64,000 nt of DNA from Nocardia exalbida NBRC 100660 (GCF_000308575.1 NZ_BAFZ01000002.1:186001-250000); one strand, 5' to 3'; counted from the stretch's first letter, positions 46,978 to 56,943 are shown. Notes: generated from the letters alone by a model not told the origin. Numbers and translations: made by a program.

Positions 46978-49038
46978 TCAGCGGCGGACGGTGACCAGCG
47001 TGAACGGCCCGATGTCTGTGCTGGTGAAACGCGAGTCGGCGAACAGTTCCTTGGGGAAGCTCACCGAGTAGCGCGCCACGTTCGGGTCGTTCGGGTAGAC
47101 GTCCTCGGCCAGCCGCAAGGTGTAGCTGTCGCCGCTGCGCCGGAACAGGAACGCGTCCGGCGCACGCCACGGGCTCGCCGCCATCGCGTCGAGCAACTCC
47201 TGCGACGTCTTCAGTTGGCTCCAGCGCTTGATGGTGGCCCCGCGCTCGGCGAAATCGGCGAGCGGATTGGCGTAGTGCGAGGTGAGCGCCTGGAAGCCGA
47301 AGTAGGGGTAGAAGGAAAGGAAGCTGGTGTCGGCGGTGAGCACCACCGTGTCCGAGCGGGATCGCCCGGTCTGCGCGGTGAGCGCCCGATCCACCTCGCG
47401 GTAGTGCGCAACCGCTGAGGCGGCTCGCTGGTCGGCCCGGTTTCCGTCGCCGTCGGTGTCGGTGTAGGCGGTGGTGATCTCGGCGGTCAGCACATGCGGG
47501 ATGTCCTGAGCGAAGGCCAGCGCGCCGATCGTCGCGACGACGATCGCCACCAGCCGGAACCGGGCGGGCTCGTTCAACGCCTGGTAGATCGCCCGCGCGC
47601 CCTCCACGAACCCGAACGCGCCCGCGACCGACAGCAACACCAGCAGCACCGGCTCCAGCCGGAACGACAGCAGCGTGGTGCCCGCGGCCGTCGCCACCAT
47701 GGACAGCAGCGTCCACAGGTAGATCGCCGCCACCCCGATACCCAGCGCCTGCGCCCTGCGCGACGACGCCCCGCGCAGCACCAGCCATATGGTGCCGATC
47801 AGGCACAGCGCTCCGAGCAGCGAGAACTGGAACATCGGCAGGGGCAGCTCGGCTCCGGCTTCCGGCAGGTAGTGCAGGGCGGTTCCGGAGCTCGCGGTCG
47901 TGCCGCGCAGCGCCTTCGCCAGGTACGGGGCCCACACGACGAGCGCGACCAGTCCGGCGATCGCCGCGATCACCAGCAGCCGCGTCAGCGGCGGCACCGC
48001 CGCGCGCCAAGGGCGGCGCGCCGAGGCCGTCGCCACGCGAGCGCGACCCGGCTGGTCGGCGGCCCGCCGCGCGCGCACCGCCAGGAAGGCCGCCAGCAGC
48101 CCCATCAGAGCGACCGCGAAGGCGGCCACGAGGAAGTAGAGGGTGTAGAACGTGGCCGCCCAGCCCAGGAACAATCCGGTACCGACGACCGCGCCCCACC
48201 CACCGGCGGTGCGATGCTCGGTGTCCTCCGCCCGCACGTCCTCCAGGGGCCGATACAGCGCCCCCCAAGCGAGCACGAGGGCGGGCGGAAGCAGCAGCAC
48301 GATGACGGCGCTGTACGCCTCGGGCGCGGCGTAGGCAAGCGTGACCGCCGTGCTCGCCGCGGCGACGCCCACCGCCCAATCCGCGCGGATCAGCTTCGAC
48401 CACAGCACCAGCGCGACGACGGCGGCCACCGCGAGGAAGCCGATCGCGTACGGCTTGAACACCTCCCAGCCGTCCATCCCGAGCAGATTCGCGACCCGCC
48501 CGCCGATCCAGAACCAGCCCGCGGGGTAGAAGGACGGCAGATCCGCGTACGTCATATCGCGTAGCGCGGCGGAATCGGTGAGCCGCGTGAGGAACTCGGT
48601 GCGGAACTCCTGATCCACCGAGACGCCGAACAGATACAGCTTCGTCGCCGCCAGCGGCATGCCGAGCGTGAACGTGACGAACGTCGAAAGACCGATCCAG
48701 GACAGCGGTTTCGCGAGCAAGGGCCACTTGCGCAGCCGCAGCAGCGCGATCGCGACCGCGAGCATGACCGCGGCGGCGACCTGCCCGACCGTGGTCAGCG
48801 CCCGCGTCACGTTCGAGGCGTTGAAGGCGGGCCACTGCACCAGCGAGAACGCGACGAGCCCGACGGCGGCCACCACAGCGGCGACGATCGCCGCGAGCGC
48901 GGCTTCACCGACGCCCGAGGCGATCTGCCGCATCGCGAGCGACCTCCGCCCCGGCGCCGGGGCCGGATCGGCGGGCCGCGGCGGCGCTTCGTCCGTTGCG
49001 GTCACCGTGCTCAACGGACCGCTCCGCACTCGTCGCAC
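46978..49038 (-). CDS. aftA: Galactan 5-O-arabinofuranosyltransferase AftA
   Basis: The GT-C enzyme that adds the first Araf residues to galactan from decaprenyl-phosphoryl-arabinose. 686 residues: a variable Pro-rich N-terminus (about 1-40), about 11-13 membrane helices and a periplasmic C-terminal domain (about 480 to the end). Conserved blocks are FTLGMPLAATKLYLFGVSVDQEFRTEFLTRL, whose Asp and Glu form the expected GT-C acidic motif, and DMTYADLPSFYPAGWFW. GTG 49038 is used; the GTG of VTATDEAPP twelve codons in is an alternative. Equal to Rv3792, next to dprE2 as there. Confidence 0.94.
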   Translation of the reverse strand: MRRVRSGPLSTVTATDEAPPRPADPAPAPGRRSLAMRQIASGVGEAALAAIVAAVVAAVGLVAFSLVQWPAFNASNVTRALTTVGQVAAAVMLAVAIALLRLRKWPLLAKPLSWIGLSTFVTFTLGMPLAATKLYLFGVSVDQEFRTEFLTRLTDSAALRDMTYADLPSFYPAGWFWIGGRVANLLGMDGWEVFKPYAIGFLAVAAVVALVLWSKLIRADWAVGVAAASTAVTLAYAAPEAYSAVIVLLLPPALVLAWGALYRPLEDVRAEDTEHRTAGGWGAVVGTGLFLGWAATFYTLYFLVAAFAVALMGLLAAFLAVRARRAADQPGRARVATASARRPWRAAVPPLTRLLVIAAIAGLVALVVWAPYLAKALRGTTASSGTALHYLPEAGAELPLPMFQFSLLGALCLIGTIWLVLRGASSRRAQALGIGVAAIYLWTLLSMVATAAGTTLLSFRLEPVLLVLLSVAGAFGFVEGARAIYQALNEPARFRLVAIVVATIGALAFAQDIPHVLTAEITTAYTDTDGDGNRADQRAASAVAHYREVDRALTAQTGRSRSDTVVLTADTSFLSFYPYFGFQALTSHYANPLADFAERGATIKRWSQLKTSQELLDAMAASPWRAPDAFLFRRSGDSYTLRLAEDVYPNDPNVARYSVSFPKELFADSRFTSTDIGPFTLVTVRR

Positions 49039-49093
49039 TGGATTACTCGCATGGGCGCCTCCGGGTTCACAGGGTCCACTCCGTCAGACGATA

Positions 49094-49126
49094 GGTGCCC
49101 GCGCGATCACCGATCACGCGGGCACC
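49094..49126 (-). terminator. Terminator of the dprE1-dprE2 operon
   Basis: Perfect 10-bp stem ggtgcccgcg/cgcgggcacc with a 13-nt loop, 19 nt past the dprE2 stop and before aftA, so aftA is probably transcribed separately. Confidence 0.75.
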
Positions 49127-49144
49127 GAGTTCGTTCGCCGAGGG

Positions 49145-49906
49145 TCAGATCGGCAGTCTGCGGAAGATCGCGCGCGGGACGTGCCGCAGCACCATCATCA
49201 CGTAGCGGAAGCCGCCCGGCGCCCAGACCAGTTCCTTCCCCCGCTGCGAGGCCGCGACCGCCAGCGCCGCGACATCTTCCTTGTCGACGGTGAGCGGAGC
49301 CTCTTTGACGTGCGCCGAGAACTTGGTGCGCACCATGCCGGGCCGGATCACCAGCACGCGCGGGCCGTGCGGCCGCAGCGCTTCGCCGAGCCCGAGGTAG
49401 AAGCCGTCCAGGCCGGCTTTGGTCGACCCGTAGACGAAGTTCGAGCGCCGCACCCGCTCACCGGCCACCGACGACATCGCGATGATCCGGCCGAAGCCCT
49501 GCGCCTTCATCTTCTCGCCCACCAGCACGCCGACGGAGACCGAGGCGGTGTAGTTGATCTGGGCGACCCGCACGGCCTTGCTCTGGTTCTGCCACAGCTC
49601 CTCGGGATCGCCGTCGAGGGCGAAGGCGACGATCGCGACGTCCACGTCACCCGCGTCCCACGCGGCGTCGATCACCTTGGGGTGGCTCTCGGTGTCGAGC
49701 GCGTCGAAGTCGATGACGTCGACCTGGCTCGCGCCCGCGGCCTTCATCTGGGCGACCGCGCCCTCCCGCAGCGGATCACCGGGCAGCGCCGCGAGGGTGA
49801 TGCGCGCGGGCCCCTTCTTCAGGTACTCCGCGCAGATTGCCAAGCCGATCTCCGAGGTGCCACCCAGCAGCAGAATCGACTGCGGGTTGCCAACGGCATT
49901 GATCAC
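49145..49906 (-). CDS. dprE2: Decaprenyl-phosphoryl-2-keto-ribose reductase DprE2
   Basis: A 253-residue SDR that uses NADH to reduce the 2-keto intermediate made by DprE1, giving decaprenyl-phosphoryl-arabinose, the only arabinose donor for AftA, AftB and Emb. The nucleotide turn is [13 protein letters not shown]; the Ser is in AMSSVAGE and the catalytic pair in [12 protein letters not shown] (YxxxK intact). GTG 49906 overlaps the dprE1 stop by four bases, so the two subunits of the epimerase are translated together. Equal to Rv3791. Confidence 0.95.
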   Translation of the reverse strand: MINAVGNPQSILLLGGTSEIGLAICAEYLKKGPARITLAALPGDPLREGAVAQMKAAGASQVDVIDFDALDTESHPKVIDAAWDAGDVDVAIVAFALDGDPEELWQNQSKAVRVAQINYTASVSVGVLVGEKMKAQGFGRIIAMSSVAGERVRRSNFVYGSTKAGLDGFYLGLGEALRPHGPRVLVIRPGMVRTKFSAHVKEAPLTVDKEDVAALAVAASQRGKELVWAPGGFRYVMMVLRHVPRAIFRRLPI

Positions 49907-51390
49907 TGCAGCTCCAGCCTTCTCGCCATATCGGACATGAACACGCCTGTGGGGTCGACGCTGCGGCGGACCTTGATCCACTCGTCGATCCGGGGATACA
50001 TCTTGTGGAAGGTCTCGGCGGTGGTCCGCGAGTCCTTCGCGGTGTACAGCCGCCCGCCGAACTCGAGCACCCGCCGGTCCAGCTCGCCGACCAGCTCGTT
50101 GAGGCCCGGCTTGATCGGGAAGTCGACGCAGATGTTCCAGCCCGGCATAGGGAAGCTCAGCGGGGCCTGGTTGGCCGGGCCGAACAGCTTGAACACGTTC
50201 AGCGCCGAGTAGTGCCCGGACGCCTGGATGTCCATGATGATCCGCTTGAATTCCTCGACCGCCTCGGTGGGCACCACGAACTGGTACTGGAGGAAGCCGT
50301 TGGAGCCGTAGCCGCGGTTCCACTCCGCGATCATGTCCAGCGGGTGATAGAACTGCGTCAGGTTCTGCACCTTGCCGGTGTAGTTGCCGCCCATCCGGTA
50401 GTACGCCTCGCCGATGGACATCAGCGTGACCTTGTTCATCGTCCAGTTCGGGAAAATGTCCGGGACGGTCATCAGCTGCGGCGCGTCGAACTTCAGCGGC
50501 TTGCTGCGCAGCCGCTTGGGCAGCTCGTCGAGCTTGGCCAGCCTGCCCCGGGTGATCGTGGCGCGGCCCAGCTTGGGCAGCGGGCTGATCACGTCGAACC
50601 AGGCGCTCGAGTAGGTGTAGTTCGCCTCGCTGCCGTCGCTGTGCGCGGCGATGGTCTCGTCGAGGGTCGTGGTCTTCACGCCGTCGTTGAGGAAGTAGGC
50701 GGTTTCCGTGGGCACCATCTCGATGGTCGCGCGCAGGATGATGCCGGTGAGCCCGTTGCCGCCGACGGTCGCCCAGAACAGCTTGGCGTTGCGCTTCGGC
50801 GTGATGTGCTGCACCTGCCCGTCGGCGGTGAGCAGATCGATCGAGCGCACGTGATTGCCGAAGCTGCCCTCGCTGTGGTGGTTCTTGCCGTGGATGTCGG
50901 AGGCGATCGCGCCCCCGATCGTCACCTGGCGGGTGCCGGGCAGCACCGGCACCCAGAGGCCGAACGGCAGCGCGGCCTTCATGAGCTGGTCCAGGCTGAC
51001 GCCGCCGTCCACGTCCACGATGCGGGTGTCGCGGTCGATCCGATGGATGTTGTTCAGCGCGGTCATATCGACGACCAGGCCGCCCGCGTTCTGCGCGTGG
51101 TCGCCGTAGGAGCGGCCGAGGCCGCGGGCGATCACGCCGCGCCGCAGGTGGGCGGGCTTGCCGTCGTTGTCCTCGGCGACCATGGCGACTGCCTTGGCGA
51201 TCAGTTCGGGATCGCTGGTCGAGAGCACTTCGGAAGAGGTGGGTGCGGTGCGACCCCACCCGGTCAACGTACGGGTGCGCGTCGGAAGGTCGAACGCGTT
51301 CCCCGCGGCCGGGCCGTCGTTCGTGACGCCGGCGCCCTTGTCGTTCCCGGTTGTCTTGGTGGCGGTCGGAGCTTTCGTGGACATCGGCAT
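49903..51390 (-). CDS. dprE1: Decaprenyl-phosphoryl-ribose 2'-oxidase DprE1
   Basis: A 495-residue FAD-binding oxidase that oxidises decaprenyl-phosphoryl-ribose to the 2-keto form. FAD domain motifs: [39 protein letters not shown] and TVGGNGLTG. The substrate-side motif [14 protein letters not shown] contains Cys (about 421 here), matching Cys387 of the M. tuberculosis enzyme, the residue attacked by benzothiazinone drugs. ATG 51390 or 51384 are both plausible; the frame opens to 51438 but that extension lies across the promoter gap. Equal to Rv3790. Confidence 0.96.
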   Translation of the reverse strand: MPMSTKAPTATKTTGNDKGAGVTNDGPAAGNAFDLPTRTRTLTGWGRTAPTSSEVLSTSDPELIAKAVAMVAEDNDGKPAHLRRGVIARGLGRSYGDHAQNAGGLVVDMTALNNIHRIDRDTRIVDVDGGVSLDQLMKAALPFGLWVPVLPGTRQVTIGGAIASDIHGKNHHSEGSFGNHVRSIDLLTADGQVQHITPKRNAKLFWATVGGNGLTGIILRATIEMVPTETAYFLNDGVKTTTLDETIAAHSDGSEANYTYSSAWFDVISPLPKLGRATITRGRLAKLDELPKRLRSKPLKFDAPQLMTVPDIFPNWTMNKVTLMSIGEAYYRMGGNYTGKVQNLTQFYHPLDMIAEWNRGYGSNGFLQYQFVVPTEAVEEFKRIIMDIQASGHYSALNVFKLFGPANQAPLSFPMPGWNICVDFPIKPGLNELVGELDRRVLEFGGRLYTAKDSRTTAETFHKMYPRIDEWIKVRRSVDPTGVFMSDMARRLELQ

Positions 51391-51495
51391 AGAGGCTACA
51401 GGTATGACGCCGGATGGGAACGGGGTCGCTCTACCCACGGGTAGTTGCGCACACGTCGGATCAACGCCGAATCCCGGTCATCGCCGGTTCGACGC

Positions 51496-51508
51496 TACGC
51501 TCGTCGGC
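51496..51508 (+). promoter_or_regulatory. -10 element of gtrA (leaderless)
   Basis: TACGCT (51496-51501) is followed by 7 nt and GTG 51509, the spacing of a leaderless start. Confidence 0.45.
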
Positions 51509-51964
51509 GTGCAAGCCGAACCCCACCTGCCGCTTCCGGCGGAGTTGCCGCTGGTCGACGAGCCCGGCGGCAGTGATGTCGACCTCAAGACGCAGATCAT
51601 CCGGTTCACCCTCACCGGCGGGTTCTCGGCCGTCGTCGATTACGGGCTCTACAGCCTGCTGCTCAACCTGGTGGGCCTGCCGGTCATCGTCGCCAAGTCG
51701 ATCAGTTTCGTGGCGGGCACCACAACCGCCTACCTGATCAATCGCCGCTGGACCTTCCAGGCCCCACCCAGCCGCGTCCGCTTCCTCGCGGTCGTCGCGC
51801 TCTACGCGGTGACCTTCGCGGTGCAGGTCGGCATCAACAACCTGTTCTACTTCACCCTCCCGGGCGAGTGGTGGCGCCAGCCGCTGGCCTTCGTCATCGC
51901 CCAGGGCACCGCGACCGTCATCAACTTCGTCGTCCAGCGTTTGGTGATCTTCAAGATCCGCTGA
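51509..51964 (+). CDS. GtrA-family membrane protein (Rv3789-like)
   Basis: A 151-residue protein with four membrane helices (about 37-55, 63-80, 90-112, 120-145) preceded by a hydrophilic tail. IIRFTLTGGFSAVVDYGLYSLLLNL and NRRWTFQAP are GtrA-family signatures, and QGTATVINFVVQRLVIF closes it. Rv3789 occupies the same place beside dprE1 in M. tuberculosis, where it has been proposed to move decaprenyl-phosphoryl-arabinose across the membrane or to recruit AftA. It is divergent from dprE1 and abuts the convergent hydrolase gene with no gap. Confidence 0.9.
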   Translation: MQAEPHLPLPAELPLVDEPGGSDVDLKTQIIRFTLTGGFSAVVDYGLYSLLLNLVGLPVIVAKSISFVAGTTTAYLINRRWTFQAPPSRVRFLAVVALYAVTFAVQVGINNLFYFTLPGEWWRQPLAFVIAQGTATVINFVVQRLVIFKIR

Positions 51965-52804
51965 CTATTCGCTCGTCGCGCCGCGGCGGGTCAGAAAGGT
52001 CTCGACCAAGCGGTTGACTTCGTCGGGGATCTCCGCTGCCGCGAGGTGTGCGGCTCCGTCGACCACCACGAGTTCCGCGCCCGGGATGGACTCCGCCATG
52101 ATCTCGAGTTCGGGCATGGGGAACGTGCGATCCTCGCGGCCTCCGACGATCAGTGTGGGACAGGTGATCGAGGCGAAGCGGCCTCGTTGGTCCGGGCGGT
52201 CGATCACCACCGATCGCACGGCGTGAGCGACCGATGCCGGATCATTGCGACGCGCCACGTCGACGACCTGCCGAACCACCTGCGGGCGGGTGCGTTCGGT
52301 TGTCGGGCCGAGGAACGCGCGAACCACCGATCTGGTGAGCGGTGGGCGAATCCCGCCGAGGATCCGGATCATCATCAGCAGCGTCCGGTACTGCAGCCGT
52401 TGACCGAGCGGTGCCGATGACGCCGTGCCGTTCATCAGAACGGCGGACTCGACGCGATCAGGGAATTCGGCGGCGAGGGTGCCGCCGATCATCGCGCCCC
52501 AGGAGTTCCCGATGAAATGCGTCCGAGGTAAGCCGAGCTGATCGAGGATGTCGACCACACAGCCCGCGCACTCGTCGAAGGTGAAGGGCCGCTCGAGACG
52601 ACTGGACCTCCCGTGGCCGGGCGGGTCCACCGCGATGGTCAGGAAATCCCGTGCGAAGTGCGCGACCTGTGCATCCCAGAGGGCGGCGTCCATCAGAAGG
52701 CTCGGCCACAGCACGATCGGATGGCCGCTGCCGGTCAGCACGACGTGCAGCAACCCGAGCCGAGTCTGGATGTGGATATGCCTGCGGTCCATGACAGTGC
52801 TCAT
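51965..52804 (-). CDS. Alpha/beta-fold hydrolase
   Basis: A 279-residue hydrolase. Nucleophile Ser in GNSWGAMIGG (about residue 99), oxyanion region VLWPSLLMDAALWD, PPGHGRSSR strand, Asp in GGREDRTF and His in DGAAHLAA complete the catalytic set. Such proteins act on esters or related bonds; no substrate is indicated. It is divergent from an AraC-type regulator, its likely controller. The conserved wall locus ends just before this gene. Confidence 0.9.
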   Translation of the reverse strand: MSTVMDRRHIHIQTRLGLLHVVLTGSGHPIVLWPSLLMDAALWDAQVAHFARDFLTIAVDPPGHGRSSRLERPFTFDECAGCVVDILDQLGLPRTHFIGNSWGAMIGGTLAAEFPDRVESAVLMNGTASSAPLGQRLQYRTLLMMIRILGGIRPPLTRSVVRAFLGPTTERTRPQVVRQVVDVARRNDPASVAHAVRSVVIDRPDQRGRFASITCPTLIVGGREDRTFPMPELEIMAESIPGAELVVVDGAAHLAAAEIPDEVNRLVETFLTRRGATSE

Positions 52805-53009
52805 TCCTCGCGGTGAGCGGCGGGCCGGTGCCCGGCTGGGGCGTCTTCCCGCTCCATCGAACGGGTCCCGCCGCCGGCCGCGACGCGCCGATGTTTCTGG
52901 GCAGTGATCTGTACGATCGGACTCTCACGTTAGGCGTGGACCCATGCGCGCTCGACCTGATCCGTGCATGGGTCTCACGGAAGCGCGCACGCCGGTCTGG
53001 AGGATGCTC

Positions 53010-53945
53010 GTGTCGATCGCCGAGCCATATCGCGTGGAACGAGTCGATACCGGCGCAGTCCCGCCCCGCGAATCGGCCGACTTCTGGGCCGAGCACGTCT
53101 GTCGTAACCAGGGCACGTTGCAGTGCCGCTTCGCCAGTCCGGCGTCGTTCCGTGGCGCTACGGCCGTGCAGCGATACGCGGGCTATCAGCTGATCGATTT
53201 CTGGTCCGACAGCATCGTCTACGCCAGAACCCGCGCGGACATCCGGCACGACGGCGATGAGAGCCTGCGGGTGATGATCCCGGTCGCGGGCGCACTGCGT
53301 CTTCGGCAGGATGACATCACCGCCCAGGTGGTCCCGGGGCACGGCGCGGTGGTCACCAAGACGCGTCCCGTGGAATTCCGCCAGCCCATGGCCGCGCGCG
53401 GCTGGGTGTTGAACGTCCCCGCTGGCGCGGTGCCCCTCGAACTCGGCGCCGGACCCGCACTGATCGACCTGCGGGAAGGACTGGGATCGGTTGTCACAGG
53501 CATGATCACCGAACTCGGCAAGCAGCGCGCGGCCGTCGACGGTCCCGAGTTCGCCTCCGCCTGTGACACGATCGTCGATCTACTCGGCCTCTGCCTGCGC
53601 CGCCGCGACGCGATGCCCACCGTGCTGGCCACGGTGGACACCGCGGTCCGCGATCACGTCCGCCGCCACGCCGACGACCCGACCCTGTCGCCCACCGCGA
53701 TCGCGCGAAGCCTCGGCTGGTCACTGCGCCAGATCCAACTGGCCTTGCACCACACCGGTACGACACCGAGCGACCTGATCCGCGCCGAACGCCTCGACCG
53801 CGCGCACCGCCGCCTCCGCGAAGCCCCACGCGACCGCACCGTCGCCGACATCGCGTACGCCAGCGGTTTCCGCTCGCTCAGCGCCTTCGGAGCCGCCTTC
53901 AAAGCGCGGTTCGGGGTGACTCCGCAGGAAATACGACCGCGCTGA
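53010..53945 (+). CDS. AraC-family transcriptional regulator
   Basis: A 311-residue regulator with an AraC-binding-like N-terminal domain (about 30-190, RVMIPVAGALRLRQ and VTKTRPVEF) and two C-terminal helix-turn-helices (TLSPTAIARSLGWSLRQIQLALHHTG and DRTVADIAYASGFRSLSAFGAAFKARFGVTP). GTG 53010 sits 6 nt after GGAGG (52999-53003); ATG 53004 touches that site and is too close. Divergence from the hydrolase gene suggests it controls it. Confidence 0.9.
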   Translation: MSIAEPYRVERVDTGAVPPRESADFWAEHVCRNQGTLQCRFASPASFRGATAVQRYAGYQLIDFWSDSIVYARTRADIRHDGDESLRVMIPVAGALRLRQDDITAQVVPGHGAVVTKTRPVEFRQPMAARGWVLNVPAGAVPLELGAGPALIDLREGLGSVVTGMITELGKQRAAVDGPEFASACDTIVDLLGLCLRRRDAMPTVLATVDTAVRDHVRRHADDPTLSPTAIARSLGWSLRQIQLALHHTGTTPSDLIRAERLDRAHRRLREAPRDRTVADIAYASGFRSLSAFGAAFKARFGVTPQEIRPR

Positions 53946-54055
53946 GCGAACATCATCGGATACGGTGTTCGTCGGCACGCGGGGCGGGATCGAGCACGCC
54001 GCCGTTCACCCGAACCCCAACGGCCACACGATTCTTCGGCGGAGAAGGGGGCGCG

Positions 54056-54403
54056 ATGGCAGGGTACTTGCAGGTCGATATCGACGTTCTGGCCAAGACG
54101 GTGCAGTCGCTCCGTGAGGCCGAACAGGTTTTGGACGATGCGATGAAAGCGCTCGCGAAGGGCGGGCACGGCGACATCGGCACGGCGGCCCTCAACGATG
54201 CGGCCGACAGCTTCCAGCGGCGGTGGCGTTTCGGGATCGAGCGCATCTGTGCGGCCGCCACCACGACCGCCGAGGGTGTGTCGAAATGTCATGATGCCTA
54301 CGTCTCCCTCGACAACTCCTTCGCGAAGGCACTCGGGCAAGGGCAGAATCCGGTAAATGGGCAAGCGCCCGACAACGGCGACCAGCCGGGCATCGTCCGA
54401 TGA
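54056..54403 (+). CDS. WXG100-like small protein (type VII secretion type)
   Basis: A 115-residue helical protein: MAGYLQVDIDVLAKTVQSLREAEQVL, then a turn near DSFQRRWRFGIERI and a second helix ending VSLDNSFAKAL. The helix-turn-helix hairpin and length fit ESAT-6/WXG100-related partners, although the exact WXG is replaced by RRW-RFG. ATG of the next gene overlaps its stop (ATGA), the usual pairing of a small partner with a larger secreted protein. No ESX secretion genes are nearby. Confidence 0.6.
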   Translation: MAGYLQVDIDVLAKTVQSLREAEQVLDDAMKALAKGGHGDIGTAALNDAADSFQRRWRFGIERICAAATTTAEGVSKCHDAYVSLDNSFAKALGQGQNPVNGQAPDNGDQPGIVR

Positions 54404-55664
54404 GCGTCAACCCCTATCCGAACCTCGGCTTCGATCCGGTCCCTGGGACGCCGGATGAGGTGGCGAGCCTGCGGGGCCAGATCGACACCGCCCGGCAAGG
54501 CGTGACGGAAACCAGGAGCCTGCTGAATCGCCTGGTGGACAGCGATGACGTGTGGAAGGCGACGCGGGCAACGCATTCCGAACGAACTTCGACGCCACCT
54601 TGGCGACCGATTTGGGATACGCCCAGCAATCGCTGGAGCGAGCCGTCGACCTGCTGGGCGAGTGGCACACCAACCTGGTCGGCTACCACGACACGGCGAA
54701 GGGGCTGGAACAGGAAGCGGCCGATGCGCGCGCTGGACACACGCAGGCGGTGAGCGCGCTGCAACAAGCTCGGTCCGATCCCGACCTGGGCTTGGCGAAC
54801 GTGCAGTTCACCGATCCGGACGAGTTGCGTGCCGCCCAAACGCGGTTGAACAATGCCACTGCCAAGGTCAACGCGGCGGTGGCCGCCGTCGACGACTGGC
54901 AAGGGAAAATCGACGCGATCATCGGCCGCGCACGCGATCTCGAAAGCACCCACAGCGCCCTCGCGGGCCGCATCGCCGCGGCATTGGACGCCGCGGCGAA
55001 GGATTTCGCGCCGAGCCCGCCGGACAAGAGCATTTGGGATCGTATCGCCGATGCTATAAAAGCGGTCGGCGAATGGATCGATGACCACCGCGAAGGCCTG
55101 CACGAAGCCCTGTCCTGCACGGCGGCAATCGCCGGTTTGCTTGCCGTGATCACGCCGCCGCCGATCGATGCCATCGCTCTGGGGGTCGCACTGGTCGCGG
55201 GCGCGGGTGCCTTGGCGCTGGATGTCACCGACGCTGAGATGCGTGAGGACCTGTTGCACGGCAGTCTGAGCGAGCGTCTCAACGCCGGTTTGACGATCTC
55301 CGGCGATGCGCTCGGCCTGGTTCCCGGAGTCGGTGCTCTCGGGAAGGTCAGTAAGGTCGCGTTGCTCGGAGACGCGGTCGGTGATGTCGGCCGCTTCGAG
55401 GGCATGGCCCGCGCGTGGTCGGAGGCGGCACACAACCCGGGGCTCGTCAACAAGCTCATGACCGACCACAACGTCCGAAACGTGACGGACATCTTGTCGA
55501 GGACCGGAGCCACGAACGGAGTCAACCGGTTGCTGCAATTCACCGGCGTCGAAGGAGCGCACAGCGTGGCCGATCCAGCCGTTGCGCTGACCGTGCTCAA
55601 ACGTGGTGAAGGTGCCCTCAGTACCCTTGCCGGTACGGCGCTGGGAAACATTTTCGGGGGGTGA
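54400..55664 (+). pseudogene. WXG-fold large exported protein, frameshifted at about 54555
   Basis: Two frames make one protein of about 421 residues. Frame 1 gives MSVNPYPNLGFDPVPG to LVDSDDVW (W at 54553-54555); frame 2 continues EGDAGNAFRTNF from 54555. One missing G in tggaagg would restore DDVWEGDAGNAF, a WXG motif, and the coiled coil that follows (YAQQSLERAVDLLGEWHTNLVGYHDTAKGLEQEA). A helical region with a hydrophobic stretch (IAGLLAVITPPPIDAIALGVALVAGAGALALDV) and an unrecognised C-terminus end the protein. The layout fits type VII polymorphic-toxin or effector proteins, but no toxin domain is identified. A sequencing error in a G run is possible. Confidence 0.6.
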
Positions 55665-55671
55665 AAGCAGC

Positions 55672-56114
55672 ATGGATAAACAGCAGCGCATTCCGGCACA
55701 AGCCATTTCGGTTGAGATACCGCCCGGCTATCACGAACTTCCACTGACCGATATCGCCAGCGTTGTTCGGGCTGCGGAGCCTGTCTTGCCCTCTTCAGGC
55801 ATCCTTGGACGATCTGGCCGATCCGCTATATCTCCGCGGGGAAGTATGAATGGATCGACCTGCTCGGCCCGAGCGGAGAGATCGTCTCGACTCTCATCCT
55901 GAGCACCTGGGCATGGGATCGGGGCAAGCTGGTCAACCACAACACCCGAGAGGTGTGGTTCGCCGGGGATCCATCGAAGTACGGTGTCGTCTCCCGCCCC
56001 GGTGGTCGAGACATGCGCTACGCGTACGTGTCGCGCGTGCACACAGCGCCACGATTCACCTTCCAGGAACAGCAGAGCGATCCCTCGGCCGGCGGACGCC
56101 ATGCGGCCGACTGA
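55672..56114 (+). pseudogene. Hypothetical protein, frameshifted at about 55789
   Basis: ATG 55672, 7 nt after the previous gene, starts MDKQQRIPAQAISVEIPPGYHELPL and runs to EPVLP; the natural continuation LFRHPWTIWPIRYISAGKYEW lies in another frame from 55791 and ends at TGA 56112-56114. One missing C in ttgccctc would join them to about 147 residues. The C-terminal part (EVWFAGDPSKYGVVSRPG) is clearly protein-like but of no recognised family. Its position after the WXG-fold gene would suit an immunity or accessory protein; this is inference. Confidence 0.55.
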
Positions 56115-56332
56115 ACGCGTGTCTCCGACCCGATGACCACGACGGTCGCCGCCGAGCTATGGCCGCTCACGTCCGGCCCGCCGGTACCGAGGGTCGACCG
56201 CCGGTAGGGTTCGGATGCGGGCGTCGAGGGGATCGCGGGCTTGGTCGAAGCCGCTGAAACGCGCGACCAGCGGCTTTGTCGCGAACTCACTGCGCCCGAC
56301 GGCGCTCTGCACGTTGCTCTTTCGGGGCGTGG

Positions 56333-56920
56333 CTACATGCCTTCGTCCAGGAGAGCATGCAGGGCCGAGGCGCCGATCTGGTGCAGCTCGTCACGACTGC
56401 GCCCGGCTGCGGCTTGGACGGCGATGCCGTCAGAGATCGTGTGGACGAGTGCGGCCAGGGTGGCCGGCTCGTGGTGGGACGGCAGGTCGGTGGCTTGCTC
56501 GAGCCGCCGGCGCAGCGCCGCTTCGCCGGCCTTGCGTACCGCGACGGCGTCCTGGCGTACAGCGTCCGCGCCGGGTCCACAGGCTTGAACGGTTTTGACG
56601 CACAGGCAACCGTGGGGCGTGTTTTCCCCTGCGGTCAGGTCGATGGCACCGTGGATCAGCCGCTCGATGACCTCCCGGCCGGTGGAGGCGTCCAGCGCGG
56701 CGGTGGCGTAGGCGCCGGGGCCGTCGAGGTAGCGGGCCAGGACCTTGCCGAACAGTTCCTCCTTCTTGCCGAAGGCGGCATAGAGGCTGGGCTTGTTGAT
56801 ACCCATCGCGGCGGTCAGGTCGGCGATCGAGGTGCCCTCGTAGCCATTGCGCCAGAACACCTCCAATGCGGAGTCGAGCGCGGTGGCGGTGTCGAACGAG
56901 CGTGGGCGTCCGCCGGGCAT
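56333..56920 (-). CDS. TetR-family transcriptional regulator
   Basis: A 195-residue regulator. The DNA-binding domain is GRPRSFDTATALDSALEVFWRNGYEGTSIADLTAAMGINKPSLYAAFGKKEELF (residues 4-57). The C-terminal domain with GCLCVKTVQACG resembles the TetR_C groups associated with redox-type targets and contains two or three Cys that could sense electrophiles. ATG 56920 follows GGAGG. It is divergent from an oxidoreductase gene and two matching operator-like sites lie between them. Confidence 0.92.
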   Translation of the reverse strand: MPGGRPRSFDTATALDSALEVFWRNGYEGTSIADLTAAMGINKPSLYAAFGKKEELFGKVLARYLDGPGAYATAALDASTGREVIERLIHGAIDLTAGENTPHGCLCVKTVQACGPGADAVRQDAVAVRKAGEAALRRRLEQATDLPSHHEPATLAALVHTISDGIAVQAAAGRSRDELHQIGASALHALLDEGM

Positions 56921-56943
56921 GCCGTCCTCCGTTTCATGTTTTT

